This document shows, piece by piece, positions 7,538 through 14,972 of a stretch of 58,013 bases of DNA; within the stretch, counting starts at the first letter, position 1; each line of letters starts with the position of its first letter. A model generated the notes under the pieces. It had not been told where the DNA came from and made no database searches. It was given only the letters and a program-made list of their open reading frames with translations. A program made the translations under genes and the position numbers. The stretch is from Actinobacteria bacterium OV450 (GTDB taxonomy: Bacteria > Actinomycetota > Actinomycetes > Streptomycetales > Streptomycetaceae). The stretch is from NCBI GenBank assembly GCA_001298555.1, contig LJCW01000337.1:1-58013 (forward strand), written 5' to 3'.

Positions 7538-8193
7538 AGCAGGCCGGGGCCGGCGGACACGGCGGGGCCGTCCGGGGTCGCACCCACCATGCGCAGTACG
7601 AGGTCGGCGTAGAGCGCGCCGACCTCGTCGGGCGTGCGGCGCCCGGCCGCGTTGAACCAGCGGGCCACGTCGATGCACAGGGAGAGGACGGCCAGGGTGG
7701 TCCCGGGGACGTCGGGCACGTCGAACTCCCCCGCCGTGACGCCGTCGGCGAGGATGCGGCGGACTGCGGCATCGCTCTGCCGGCGCAGCTCCACGATCTC
7801 GGAACGGTGCTCCGGGGCAAGGGCGTCGAGCTCGTACTGGACCACGCGCGCGGTCGTGTGGTGCGCGGCGTGCCAGAGCACGAAGGACCGTACGGCGGCG
7901 TCGAGCCGCTCGGAGGCCGTACCGGGGCCGGAGGCGGCCGTCTCCAGGATCTCCAGGGCCTTGTCGTGGCCGATCCGGCTGATCCGGTGGAGCAGTTCTT
8001 CCTTGGTCTTGTAGTGGATGTAGAGCGCGGCCGGACTCATTCCGGCCCGTCCTGCGATGTCACGTGTGGTGGTGGCGTGGTACCCGCGCTCCGCGAACGC
8101 TTCGACCGCGGCGACGAGCAGCCGCCGCGCGGCGTCGGGGGTGACCTCCGACCACGGCCGGTAGCCGCCGGTCGTCTCCTCCGCGCTGTCCAT
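7528..8193 (-). CDS. TetR/AcrR family regulator (probable regulator of maoC)
   Basis: 221 residues. The N-terminal TetR helix-turn-helix is clear: AFAERGYHATTTRDIAGRAGMSPAALYIHYKTKEELL at about residues 33-69. The C-terminal ligand-binding domain is helical. It is adjacent and convergent to maoC, and both promoters carry TGAGCAAGCGCTTA, so autoregulation plus control of maoC is likely. The ligand is probably an acyl-CoA by analogy with similar genes next to hydratases (inference). Confidence 0.9.
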   Translation of the reverse strand: MDSAEETTGGYRPWSEVTPDAARRLLVAAVEAFAERGYHATTTRDIAGRAGMSPAALYIHYKTKEELLHRISRIGHDKALEILETAASGPGTASERLDAAVRSFVLWHAAHHTTARVVQYELDALAPEHRSEIVELRRQSDAAVRRILADGVTAGEFDVPDVPGTTLAVLSLCIDVARWFNAAGRRTPDEVGALYADLVLRMVGATPDGPAVSAGPGLLQK

Positions 8194-8242
8194 CGCTCGC
8201 TCACCCTCTTCGTTCCTGTGGAAGGAACACCCTACCGGAGGG

Positions 8243-8256
8243 TGAGCAAGCGCTTA
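8243..8256. promoter_or_regulatory. Candidate TetR operator (autoregulatory copy)
   Basis: TGAGCAAGCGCTTA, identical to 7040-7053, lies about 50 bp upstream of the tetR start at 8193, consistent with autorepression. Confidence 0.65.
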
Positions 8257-8290
8257 GCCGAGATGAGCGACATGGCGGGCGGCCCCGTGC

Positions 8291-8581
8291 TCAGACCTTG
8301 GGCTGGAACGGGTCGTAGTCGGCCATGATCTTCTCCATGCGGGCCTGGTCGACCCGGCTGACGATCTGCGTGAGCTCCTGGCGGTCGCGGATCACCTTGG
8401 CGAGGGTGAAGGCCGAGGTCGTGAGGTAGAGGACCGCGATGCCGAGGAAGGCTCGGACCCAGCCGTCCACCTGGAGGTGGTAGATCCCCAGGGTCACGGC
8501 ACAGATCGCGACGCCGAAGGACGCGACGGCCTGACCGTAGTACGCCGTCGAGTTGCGCTGCTTGACCGGTGTCTCGTTCAT
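8291..8581 (-). CDS. YiaA/YiaB family inner-membrane protein
   Basis: 96 residues. Two transmembrane segments, AVASFGVAICAVTLGIY and FLGIAVLYLTTSAFTLA, separated by a short loop, match the YiaA/YiaB two-helix domain. A short charged cytoplasmic tail (RDRQELTQIV, MEKIMADYDPF) follows. The ATG at 8581 (MNETPVKQ) is preferred over an upstream start at 8644, because the extra residues would be encoded by the flanking repeat region. Function is unknown. Confidence 0.85.
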   Translation of the reverse strand: MNETPVKQRNSTAYYGQAVASFGVAICAVTLGIYHLQVDGWVRAFLGIAVLYLTTSAFTLAKVIRDRQELTQIVSRVDQARMEKIMADYDPFQPKV

Positions 8582-8619
8582 GGACCCAGCATCGGGCGGC
8601 GTGACCGGGGCCACATGCG

Positions 8620-8713
8620 CGCACGTACTCAGGTGCGTACTCACAAGGTACGCATTCGGAAGGTGCGCACTCGGAAATGGGTGCGTTCACAAGGGTGCGT
8701 TCACAAGGGTGCG
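8620..8713. repeat. Degenerate 14-18-bp tandem repeat between two minus-strand genes
   Basis: About seven units, the last three nearly identical: gtgcgttcacaagg, gtgcgttcacaagg, gtgcgttcagaagg. Earlier units (gtgcgtactcacaag, gtacgcattcggaag, gtgcgcactcggaa) drift. The array ends at the stop codon of the acyl-CoA dehydrogenase gene and lies upstream of the YiaA/B gene. Confidence 0.8.
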
Positions 8714-8714
8714 T

Positions 8715-9866
8715 TCAGAAGGCGGAGACGCCGGTGCGGGCGCGGCCGATCAGCAGCTTCTGGATCTGACTGGTGCCCTCGTACAGGGTCATGACGCGCG
8801 CGTCGCGCAGCAGCTTGCCCGCCGGGTACTCGTCGATGTAGCCGTACCCGCCGTGCACCTGGAGGGCGTTGCCCGCGGCACGCACGGCGGCCTCGGAAGC
8901 GAAGAGCTTGGCGGTGGAGGACTCGGTGGCGAAGGGCTGCCCGCGGTCGACGAGGTCGGCCACCCGCCAGGTGAGCAGGCGGGCCGCGTCCACGTCGACC
9001 GAGATGTCGGCGATCAGCTCCTGGACCAGCTGGTGGTGGGCTATGGGCTTACCGAACTGCTCGCGCCCGGCCGCGTACGAGACGGCCGCGTCCAGCGCCG
9101 CCTGCGCGATGCCGACACAGCCCGCGGCGACCGACATCCGCCCCTTGGCCAGTGCGGACATCGCCACGGAGAAACCTTTGCCCTCGGGGCCGAGCATCGC
9201 CGAGGCGGGGACGCGGACACCGTCGAGGGCGAGTTCGGCGGTGGCCTGGCCGCGCAGGCCCAGCTTGCCGTGGACCTCGCGGCGGGTGAGCCCGGGGGTG
9301 TCGGCGGGGACGAGGAAGGCGGAGATCCCGCGGTGGCCCGGCTCGCCGCCGGTGCGGGCGAAGAGGAGGACCACGTCGGCCCAGGTGCCGTTGGTGATGA
9401 ACATCTTGTTGCCGCTGATGACGTACGCGTCGCCCTCGCGCACGGCGCGGGTGGTGAGGCTGCCGGCGTCGGAGCCGGTGCCGGGCTCGGTCAGGCCGAA
9501 GCAGCCGAGCGCGTCGCCCGAGCAGAGGCGGGGCAGCCAGGCCTGCTTCTGCTCCTCGGTCCCCCAGGCGGCGATGGTCTTGGCGACCAGGCCCAGGGAG
9601 ACGGAGACGATCCCGCGCACCGCGGAGTCACCGCGGCCGAGTTCCTCGGTGACGAGGACGTAGGCGAGGTGGTCGCCGCCGGAGCCGCCGTACTCCTCGG
9701 GGACGGTCAGACCGAGGAAACCCAGGTCGCCGAGCTTCTTGACGATGGCCCGGTCCACGCTCTCGGCGCGGTCCCACGCGGCGGCGTACGGGGTGATCTC
9801 GCGTTCGGTGAACTCGCGGGCGAGCCGGCGTACGGCCTCCTGCTCCTCGCTCAGCTCCAGGTTCAC
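8715..9866 (-). CDS. Acyl-CoA dehydrogenase
   Basis: A 383-residue flavoenzyme that would introduce an alpha,beta double bond into acyl-CoA. Family signatures are visible: CFGLTEPGTGSDAGSL (FAD/substrate loop), KMFITNGTWADV, REQFGKPIAHHQLVQELIADI, and the C-terminal QVHGGYGYIDEYPAGKLLRDARVMTLYEGTSQIQKLLI region, in which the Glu of YEGT is the usual catalytic base of short/medium-chain enzymes. GTG 9866 follows GGAGGTG with good spacing. It is divergent from a tetR gene, with the palindrome at 9897-9913 between them. Confidence 0.93.
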   Translation of the reverse strand: MNLELSEEQEAVRRLAREFTEREITPYAAAWDRAESVDRAIVKKLGDLGFLGLTVPEEYGGSGGDHLAYVLVTEELGRGDSAVRGIVSVSLGLVAKTIAAWGTEEQKQAWLPRLCSGDALGCFGLTEPGTGSDAGSLTTRAVREGDAYVISGNKMFITNGTWADVVLLFARTGGEPGHRGISAFLVPADTPGLTRREVHGKLGLRGQATAELALDGVRVPASAMLGPEGKGFSVAMSALAKGRMSVAAGCVGIAQAALDAAVSYAAGREQFGKPIAHHQLVQELIADISVDVDAARLLTWRVADLVDRGQPFATESSTAKLFASEAAVRAAGNALQVHGGYGYIDEYPAGKLLRDARVMTLYEGTSQIQKLLIGRARTGVSAF

Positions 9867-9896
9867 CGGGCACCTCCAGGGGTCCGGCGCGAGCTT

Positions 9897-9913
9897 AACT
9901 AGCACCGGTAGTT
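9897..9913. promoter_or_regulatory. Palindromic operator shared by three catabolic promoters (copy 1)
   Basis: AACTAGCACCGGTAGTT, with AACTA/TAGTT arms and a 7-bp spacer. It lies upstream of the acyl-CoA dehydrogenase gene and over the -35 region of the divergent tetR at 9943. Near-identical copies are at 13307-13323 and 53611-53625. Confidence 0.75.
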
Positions 9914-9929
9914 TTTTGCGGGCAGGCCC

Positions 9930-9935
9930 TACTAT
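9930..9935 (+). promoter_or_regulatory. -10 box for leaderless tetR transcript
   Basis: TACTAT (TANNNT) lies 7 nt before the ATG at 9943; no ribosome site is present. The operator at 9897-9913 covers the -35 position. Confidence 0.6.
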
Positions 9936-9942
9936 GTGGCGC

Positions 9943-10653
9943 ATGGCCAGACCGCGCATGCCCCTCCTGAGCAGAGACCGCATCGTCGAGGCGGCGGGCG
10001 CACTGGTGGACGCGGAGGGACTGGAGGCGGTGTCGACGCGGCGGCTGGCCGCCGCGCTGGGGGTCAGCGGGCCCTCCCTCTACAACCACTTCCGCACGAA
10101 GGACGAGATCCTGGACGCGGTCGCGGACGCGGTGAGCGCCAGGGTCGACTTGTCGATGTTCGAGCCGGCGGCGGCCCGGGGCTGGCGGGACGCCCTGCAC
10201 GACTGGGCGCACTCGTACCGGGACGCACTGTCCGACCACCCGAACATCGTGCCGGTGCTGGCGCGCGGCCCGGGCCGGCGCCCGGCCGGCCTGCGGCTGG
10301 CCGACGCGGTGTTCGGCGCGATGACGGCGGCGGGCTGGCCGCCGGCGCAGGCGACCCGGATCGGTGCGCTGATGCGGTACTTCATCCTGGGCTCGGCGGT
10401 GGGCTCGTTCGCCGGCGGGTTCGTGGACGACGAGGCGGCGTACGACCCGTCGGACTACCCGCACCTGGGCCAGGCCCACCTACTGGCCGAGCATCGGCGC
10501 GAGGTGGACGACGGCGCCTTCGACACGGGCCTCGCGGCCCTGCTGGACGGCCTGGCCCTCCAGTACGAGGCGCTGACGGCAAGGACACCGGGCGCCGCCG
10601 CGGCGGCGCCCGGACCCTGCGACCCGGACCCGGGTCAGGCTCCGCGAGCTTAG
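9943..10653 (+). CDS. TetR/AcrR family regulator of the acyl-CoA dehydrogenase/aldehyde dehydrogenase genes
   Basis: 236 residues. The helix-turn-helix spans roughly residues 10-55 (RDRIVEAAGALVDAEGLEAVSTRRLAAALGVSGPSLYNHFRTKDEIL). A TetR_C-like ligand domain follows and the tail is alanine/proline-rich. The gene is divergent from acyl-CoA dehydrogenase, and the palindrome AACTAGC-N3-GGTAGTT lies between them, so it is the best candidate for the regulator of all three copies of that palindrome (inference). The start is fixed by the leaderless-type promoter. Confidence 0.9.
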   Translation: MARPRMPLLSRDRIVEAAGALVDAEGLEAVSTRRLAAALGVSGPSLYNHFRTKDEILDAVADAVSARVDLSMFEPAAARGWRDALHDWAHSYRDALSDHPNIVPVLARGPGRRPAGLRLADAVFGAMTAAGWPPAQATRIGALMRYFILGSAVGSFAGGFVDDEAAYDPSDYPHLGQAHLLAEHRREVDDGAFDTGLAALLDGLALQYEALTARTPGAAAAAPGPCDPDPGQAPRA

Positions 10654-10654
10654 G

Positions 10655-10698
10655 ACGATCAGCGCGCAACGATCAGCGGGCCTAGAACACGATCAGCG
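10655..10698. repeat. Three copies of a 10-bp direct repeat at a convergent gene junction
   Basis: acgatcagcg occurs at 10655-10664, 10669-10678 and 10689-10698, between the ends of the tetR and alcohol dehydrogenase genes; the last copy is inside the latter. No hairpin terminator is evident. Confidence 0.6.
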
Positions 10699-11761
10699 AG
10701 CGGCCCCCCTTGCCCGTGAGCATGGCGTCGAAGGCGGCCGGGATGCCGTCGAGGGTGATGCGGTCGGTGACCAGGGAGGCCAGGTCGAGGCGGCCCGCGC
10801 GGACGTGATCGGCGATCACCGGGAGGTCGCGCGCGGGGTCGCTGTTCCCGTACACGCAGCCGGTGAGGGTGCGGGCGAAGTGGAAGATCTCCAGGGCGTG
10901 GAACCCGACCCGCTGCTCCTTGCCGCCGATGCCGACGACCGTGGTGCGGCCGCCGCGGCGGGTGGAGTCCCAGGCTCCGCGGATGGACTCGGCCCGGCCG
11001 ACGCACTCGACGGCGACGTCGGCGCCCTGCCCGCCGGTGAGGGCGCGGACCTGCTTGGCGGTGGTGTCGGAGGCGAGTACGAACTCGGTGGCTCCGGCCG
11101 CCCGGGCCAGTTCCTCCTTGGCCGGGGAGACGTCGACGGCCACGACGGGGCCGGCCTCGGCGATCCGGGCGGCCTGAAGGGCGGCCAGGCCCACTCCGCC
11201 GACACCGAAGACGGCGACGGACTCGCCGGGACGCACCCGGGCACTGTTGCGGACGGCGCCGTAGCCGGTGAGGACCGCGCAGCCGAGCAGGGCGGCCTCG
11301 GCGAGCGGGATCCCGGCGGGCGCGGGCAGCACGCAGTTGGCCGCCACGACCGTCTCCTCGGCGAACGCGGCCACGTTCAGCCCCGGGTGCAGCGGCGTGC
11401 CCTGGGCGTCGTGGGCGTAGACCGCGCCGACGCCGCTGAGCGCCTTGGCGCAGAGCCACACCTCACCGATGGTGCAGTGGTGGCACTGCCCGCAGGACGG
11501 GGACCAGTTGAGCACCACCCCGTCGCCGGGGGCGACGTGGGTGACGCCCTCGCCGACGGCGAGGACCGTCCCCGAGCCCTCGTGGCCGAGGACGGCGGGG
11601 ACGGGAACCGTCATGGTGCCGTCGGCGAGGGAGAGGTCGGAGTGGCAGACACCGGCTGCGGCGAGCCGCACCCGGACCTGACCGGGGCCGGGATCGGGCA
11701 GGACGATGTCCCGTATCTCCAGCGGGGCTCCGACTGCGGGCAGGATGGCGGCGCGGACCAT
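10682..11761 (-). CDS. Zinc-dependent alcohol dehydrogenase (MDR family)
   Basis: A 359-residue medium-chain dehydrogenase. Catalytic zinc ligands are Cys in GVCHSD (near residue 38), His in GHEGSG (near 60) and Cys in LLGCAVLTGYGA (near 160). Structural zinc ligands are the four Cys in CGQCHHCTIGEVWLC (near 90-104). The nucleotide-binding motif is GVGGVGL. The composition resembles class III-like or NDMA-linked alcohol dehydrogenases. It lies 70 bp downstream of the aldehyde dehydrogenase gene on the same strand, so the pair would convert an alcohol to an acid through the aldehyde. Confidence 0.92.
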   Translation of the reverse strand: MVRAAILPAVGAPLEIRDIVLPDPGPGQVRVRLAAAGVCHSDLSLADGTMTVPVPAVLGHEGSGTVLAVGEGVTHVAPGDGVVLNWSPSCGQCHHCTIGEVWLCAKALSGVGAVYAHDAQGTPLHPGLNVAAFAEETVVAANCVLPAPAGIPLAEAALLGCAVLTGYGAVRNSARVRPGESVAVFGVGGVGLAALQAARIAEAGPVVAVDVSPAKEELARAAGATEFVLASDTTAKQVRALTGGQGADVAVECVGRAESIRGAWDSTRRGGRTTVVGIGGKEQRVGFHALEIFHFARTLTGCVYGNSDPARDLPVIADHVRAGRLDLASLVTDRITLDGIPAAFDAMLTGKGGRSLIVF

Positions 11762-11831
11762 GGTCGATTCCGTCTCTCGGGGCTGAATGGCTGCGGGCTC
11801 GGGGCGGCCGGGCGGCTCGGCGGCCGGGCGG

Positions 11832-13244
11832 CTAGAACTGCAGGGACTTGGTCTGGAGGTACTCGGTCAGGCCGTGCGGGCCGAGTTCGCGGCCGACGCC
11901 CGACTGCTTGTAACCGCCGAAGGGCGCGAGCGGGTTGAAGCGTCCCCCGTTGATGTCGACCTGGCCGGTGTCCATGCGCCGCGCGAAGGCGACGGCCGTC
12001 TCCTCGTCGGCCGCCCAGACGGCGCCGCCCAGCCCGTACACCGTGCCGTTGGCGATGCGCAGGGCCTCGTCCTCGTCCTCGTACGGGAGGATCGACAGCA
12101 CGGGGCCGAAGATCTCCTCCTGCGCGATGGTCATCTCGGGCGTGACGTCGGCGAACACGGTCGGGGCGATGAAGTACCCGCGCTCGTGCGGCGCCTCGGG
12201 GCCGCCGGCCACGAGTCGGGCGCCCTCCTCGACGCCCTTGGCGATGTACGCGCGCACGCGGTCGCGCTGCTTGGCGTTGACGACCGGGCCGAGGCGGGTG
12301 CCCGGGTCGAGGGGGTCGCCGGAGGGGTACTTGGCGACGGCGGCGGCCGCGAGGGAGACCGCCTCGTCGTACTGGTCGCGGTGGACGAGCATCCGCGTGA
12401 GCGCGTTGCAGCTCTGGCCGGAGTTGTTCATGACGTGGCCCACGCCCGCCGCGACGGCCTTGGCCAGGTCGGCCCCGGGCAGGATGACATTGGCCGATTT
12501 GCCGCCGAGTTCGAGAGCGACGCGCTTGACGGCGGCGCCGGCCGTGGCGCCGATCTGCCGGCCGACCGCGGTGGAGCCGGTGAAGGAGACGAGGTCGACC
12601 CCTTCGTGCGCGGCCAGCGCCTGGCCGGCGACCGGGCCGGTGCCGGTCACCAGGTTGAACACACCGGCCGGGATGCCCGCCTCGTGCACGGCTTCGGCGA
12701 AGAGCTGTGCGGTCAGCGGGGTGTCCTCGGCCGGCTTGAGGACGAGGGTGCAGCCGGCGGCGAGAGCGGGCGCCACCTTGGCAACGATCTGGTGCAGCGG
12801 GTAGTTCCAGGGCGTGATGGCCCCGACGACGCCGACCGGCTCCAGCAGCACGGTGGAGTTGCCGATCCGCTCTTCGAAGGCGTACGAGGCCCCCAGCTCG
12901 GCGAACGAGGAGGACACCGCGATCGGCGCGCCCACGTGGACCATCTCCGAGAAGCCCCGCGGGGAGCCGAGTTCGGCGGTGATGATCTCGGTGAACTCGC
13001 CCTTGCGGGCGACCAGCACGTCACGCAGCGCCCCGATCAGGGCGGCCCGCTCGGCCGGAGCCGTGGCCGCCCAGCCGGGGAGGGCGGCGCGTGCCGCGCG
13101 TACGGCCGCGTCCACGTCGTCGGCGGTTCCGGCCGGAACCCCGCCGATGACCTGCTCGTCCGCCGGGTTGATCACCTCGATCCGCTCGCGCCCGGCGGCG
13201 GGCCGCCATGCGCCGTCGATGTACATCCCGTCGTGGGCCTTCAT
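11832..13244 (-). CDS. Aldehyde dehydrogenase family protein
   Basis: 470 residues, NAD(P)-dependent oxidation of an aldehyde to an acid. Visible signatures are TPWNYPLHQ, LKPAEDTPLTA, FTGSTAVG, the catalytic Glu in LELGGKSANVIL, the catalytic Cys in NNSGQSCNALTRM, and EEIFGPVLSI near the end. ATG 13244 has an excellent GGGAGGAAAAA site; an upstream in-frame start at 13268 is less likely. Probably the first gene of an operon with the alcohol dehydrogenase. The palindrome at 13307-13323 lies about 60 bp upstream, placing it in the same putative regulon as two acyl-CoA dehydrogenases. Confidence 0.94.
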   Translation of the reverse strand: MKAHDGMYIDGAWRPAAGRERIEVINPADEQVIGGVPAGTADDVDAAVRAARAALPGWAATAPAERAALIGALRDVLVARKGEFTEIITAELGSPRGFSEMVHVGAPIAVSSSFAELGASYAFEERIGNSTVLLEPVGVVGAITPWNYPLHQIVAKVAPALAAGCTLVLKPAEDTPLTAQLFAEAVHEAGIPAGVFNLVTGTGPVAGQALAAHEGVDLVSFTGSTAVGRQIGATAGAAVKRVALELGGKSANVILPGADLAKAVAAGVGHVMNNSGQSCNALTRMLVHRDQYDEAVSLAAAAVAKYPSGDPLDPGTRLGPVVNAKQRDRVRAYIAKGVEEGARLVAGGPEAPHERGYFIAPTVFADVTPEMTIAQEEIFGPVLSILPYEDEDEALRIANGTVYGLGGAVWAADEETAVAFARRMDTGQVDINGGRFNPLAPFGGYKQSGVGRELGPHGLTEYLQTKSLQF

Positions 13245-13306
13245 GGCTTTTTCCTCCCGAGCTCGCACCAGCGCGTTGAGACCTGACCTCGTTCGACCAC
13301 CCTACA

Positions 13307-13323
13307 AACTAGCGTCGGTAGTT
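13307..13323. promoter_or_regulatory. Palindromic operator (copy 2), upstream of aldehyde dehydrogenase
   Basis: AACTAGCGTCGGTAGTT, differing at only two spacer positions from the copy at 9897-9913. It lies between the end of the transporter gene and the start of the aldehyde dehydrogenase operon. Confidence 0.75.
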
Positions 13324-13348
13324 TTCGGTGCGCCAGGGGTGCCCGGGA

Positions 13349-14899
13349 TCAGATGATGCCGAAAAGCATCCCCGCCCCGAGGACGACGAGGGAGGTGAGG
13401 GCCGCCCATTTCACGGTGAAGCGGGTGTGGTCGCCGAACTCGACCTTGGCCATGCCGACGAGGACGTAGACGGCGGGAACCAGCGGGCTGGACATGTGCA
13501 GGGCCTGGCCGACCAGCGAGGCGCGGGCGATTTCGAGCGGGGAGACCCCGTGGGCGGCACCGGCCTCGGCCAGCACCGGCAGCACGCCGAAGTAGAAGCC
13601 GTCGTTGGACATGAAGTAGGTGAGGGGCAGGCTGAGCAGGCCGGTGACCAGGGCCATGTGCGGACCCATGCCCTCGGGGACGGCGCCGACGAGCCAGTCG
13701 GCCATGTGCTTGACCATGCCGGTACCACTGAGGACGCCGGTGAAGACGGCGGCGGCGAAGACCATGCCGGCGACGTTCAGGACGTTGTCGGCGTGCGCGG
13801 CGATCCGGGCCTTCTGGTCCGGCATGTGGGGAAAGTTGACGGTGAGGGCGAGGGCGGCGCCGAGGAGGAAGAGCACCGGGATGGGGAGCAGCTCCGTGAT
13901 CATCGCGGTGAGGAGGGCGACGGTGAGGCCGGCGTTGAACCAGTAGAGGCGCGGACGCAGCGTCGGGCGGTCGGGGGCGAGCCCCTGGAAGCCGCTGCCC
14001 TGCACGGCGGAGCCGGCCGGTGCACCGCCGTCGGCGGGTCCGGTGCCGGCGGCGGGTCCCGTGCCGGCGGCGGGTCCCGTGCCCGAGACGGGGGCTGAGG
14101 CCGGGCCGGATGCGGAGCCCGACCCGCCCGGCCCGGTGGGCTCCGCGGCGGCCGTCCCGGATTCGACCGTCCCGGGATCGGCCGTTCCGGCGTCGGCGGA
14201 CCCCGTCGCGGCGACCAGCAGACGCTCCTCGACGGGCTCCGGGACCCGCCCGGACGCCTGCTCGCCGGTGCCGGGGACGGCCAGCGTCCCGATCCGCCGG
14301 CGTTCCCTGACGCCGAGGACGTACGCGAGGCCGAACACGAACAGCAGACCGACCCCGAGGGCGGGGATCATCGGGACGAAGATGTCGGAGGCGTCCAGCT
14401 TGAGGGCGGTGGCGGCGCGGGCCGTGGGTCCGCCCCAGGGCAGGGTGTTCATGACGCCGTTGGCGGTGGCGGCGACGCCCGTCATCACCACCAGGCTGAG
14501 GCCGAGCCGCTTGTACAGCGGGTACATGGCCGACACGGTGATCATGAAGGTGGTCGATCCGTCGCCGTCGAGCGAGACGATCGCGGCGAGGACCGCGGTG
14601 CCGACCACGACCCGCACCGGGTCCGCCTTGCAGAACCGCAGGATGCCGCGCACGACCGGGTCGAACAGGCCGACGTCGATCATCACGCCGAAGTAGACGA
14701 TGGCGAACATCAGCATGGCGGCGGTCGGCGCGAGTTTGCCGACGCCGTCGATGACGTAGTCGCCGAGGTGGGCGCCCTTGCCTGCGAACACGCAGAACAG
14801 CGCGGGAATGAGGACGAGCGCCGCGATGGGCGACATTTTCTTCAGCATGATCAGGACCAGGAAGGTGGCGATCATGGCGAAGCCGAGGAAGGTCAGCAT
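13349..14899 (-). CDS. CitMHS-family citrate (metal-citrate) transporter
   Basis: A 516-residue polytopic membrane protein of the citrate-Mg2+/Ca2+:H+ symporter family (TC 2.A.11). The N-terminal half begins with a transmembrane helix and contains VSLDGDGSTTFMITVSAMYPLY and GVMNTLPWGGPTARAA, typical of the family. The second half has LPLTYFMSNDGFYFGVLPVL and HMSSPLVPAVYVLVGMA. A central, probably cytoplasmic loop at residues about 205-305 is a long Gly/Ala/Thr/Pro repeat including repeated PAAGTG, longer than expected for a simple linker. A leaderless-type promoter precedes the ATG. No two-component regulator is adjacent. Confidence 0.92.
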   Translation of the reverse strand: MLTFLGFAMIATFLVLIMLKKMSPIAALVLIPALFCVFAGKGAHLGDYVIDGVGKLAPTAAMLMFAIVYFGVMIDVGLFDPVVRGILRFCKADPVRVVVGTAVLAAIVSLDGDGSTTFMITVSAMYPLYKRLGLSLVVMTGVAATANGVMNTLPWGGPTARAATALKLDASDIFVPMIPALGVGLLFVFGLAYVLGVRERRRIGTLAVPGTGEQASGRVPEPVEERLLVAATGSADAGTADPGTVESGTAAAEPTGPGGSGSASGPASAPVSGTGPAAGTGPAAGTGPADGGAPAGSAVQGSGFQGLAPDRPTLRPRLYWFNAGLTVALLTAMITELLPIPVLFLLGAALALTVNFPHMPDQKARIAAHADNVLNVAGMVFAAAVFTGVLSGTGMVKHMADWLVGAVPEGMGPHMALVTGLLSLPLTYFMSNDGFYFGVLPVLAEAGAAHGVSPLEIARASLVGQALHMSSPLVPAVYVLVGMAKVEFGDHTRFTVKWAALTSLVVLGAGMLFGII

Positions 14900-14905
14900 G
14901 CAGGG

Positions 14906-14935
14906 AACGTAGGGGCCTCCTCATTGCGCCAACAA
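14906..14935 (-). promoter_or_regulatory. Promoter of the citrate transporter gene (leaderless type)
   Basis: On the minus strand TTGTTG, an 18-bp spacer and TACGTT (14906-14911) precede the ATG at 14899 by 6 nt. Just upstream the hexamer TTGCTC is repeated with about one helical turn between copies (around 14950-14965), a possible activator site. Confidence 0.5.
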
Positions 14936-14972
14936 GACGTCCGGGCGTGAGCAATACGAGCAAAACCCCAGC

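Noticed and set aside
8620..8713. A CRISPR array
   Set aside because: Units are adjacent with no unique spacers and vary in sequence; no cas genes are in the window.
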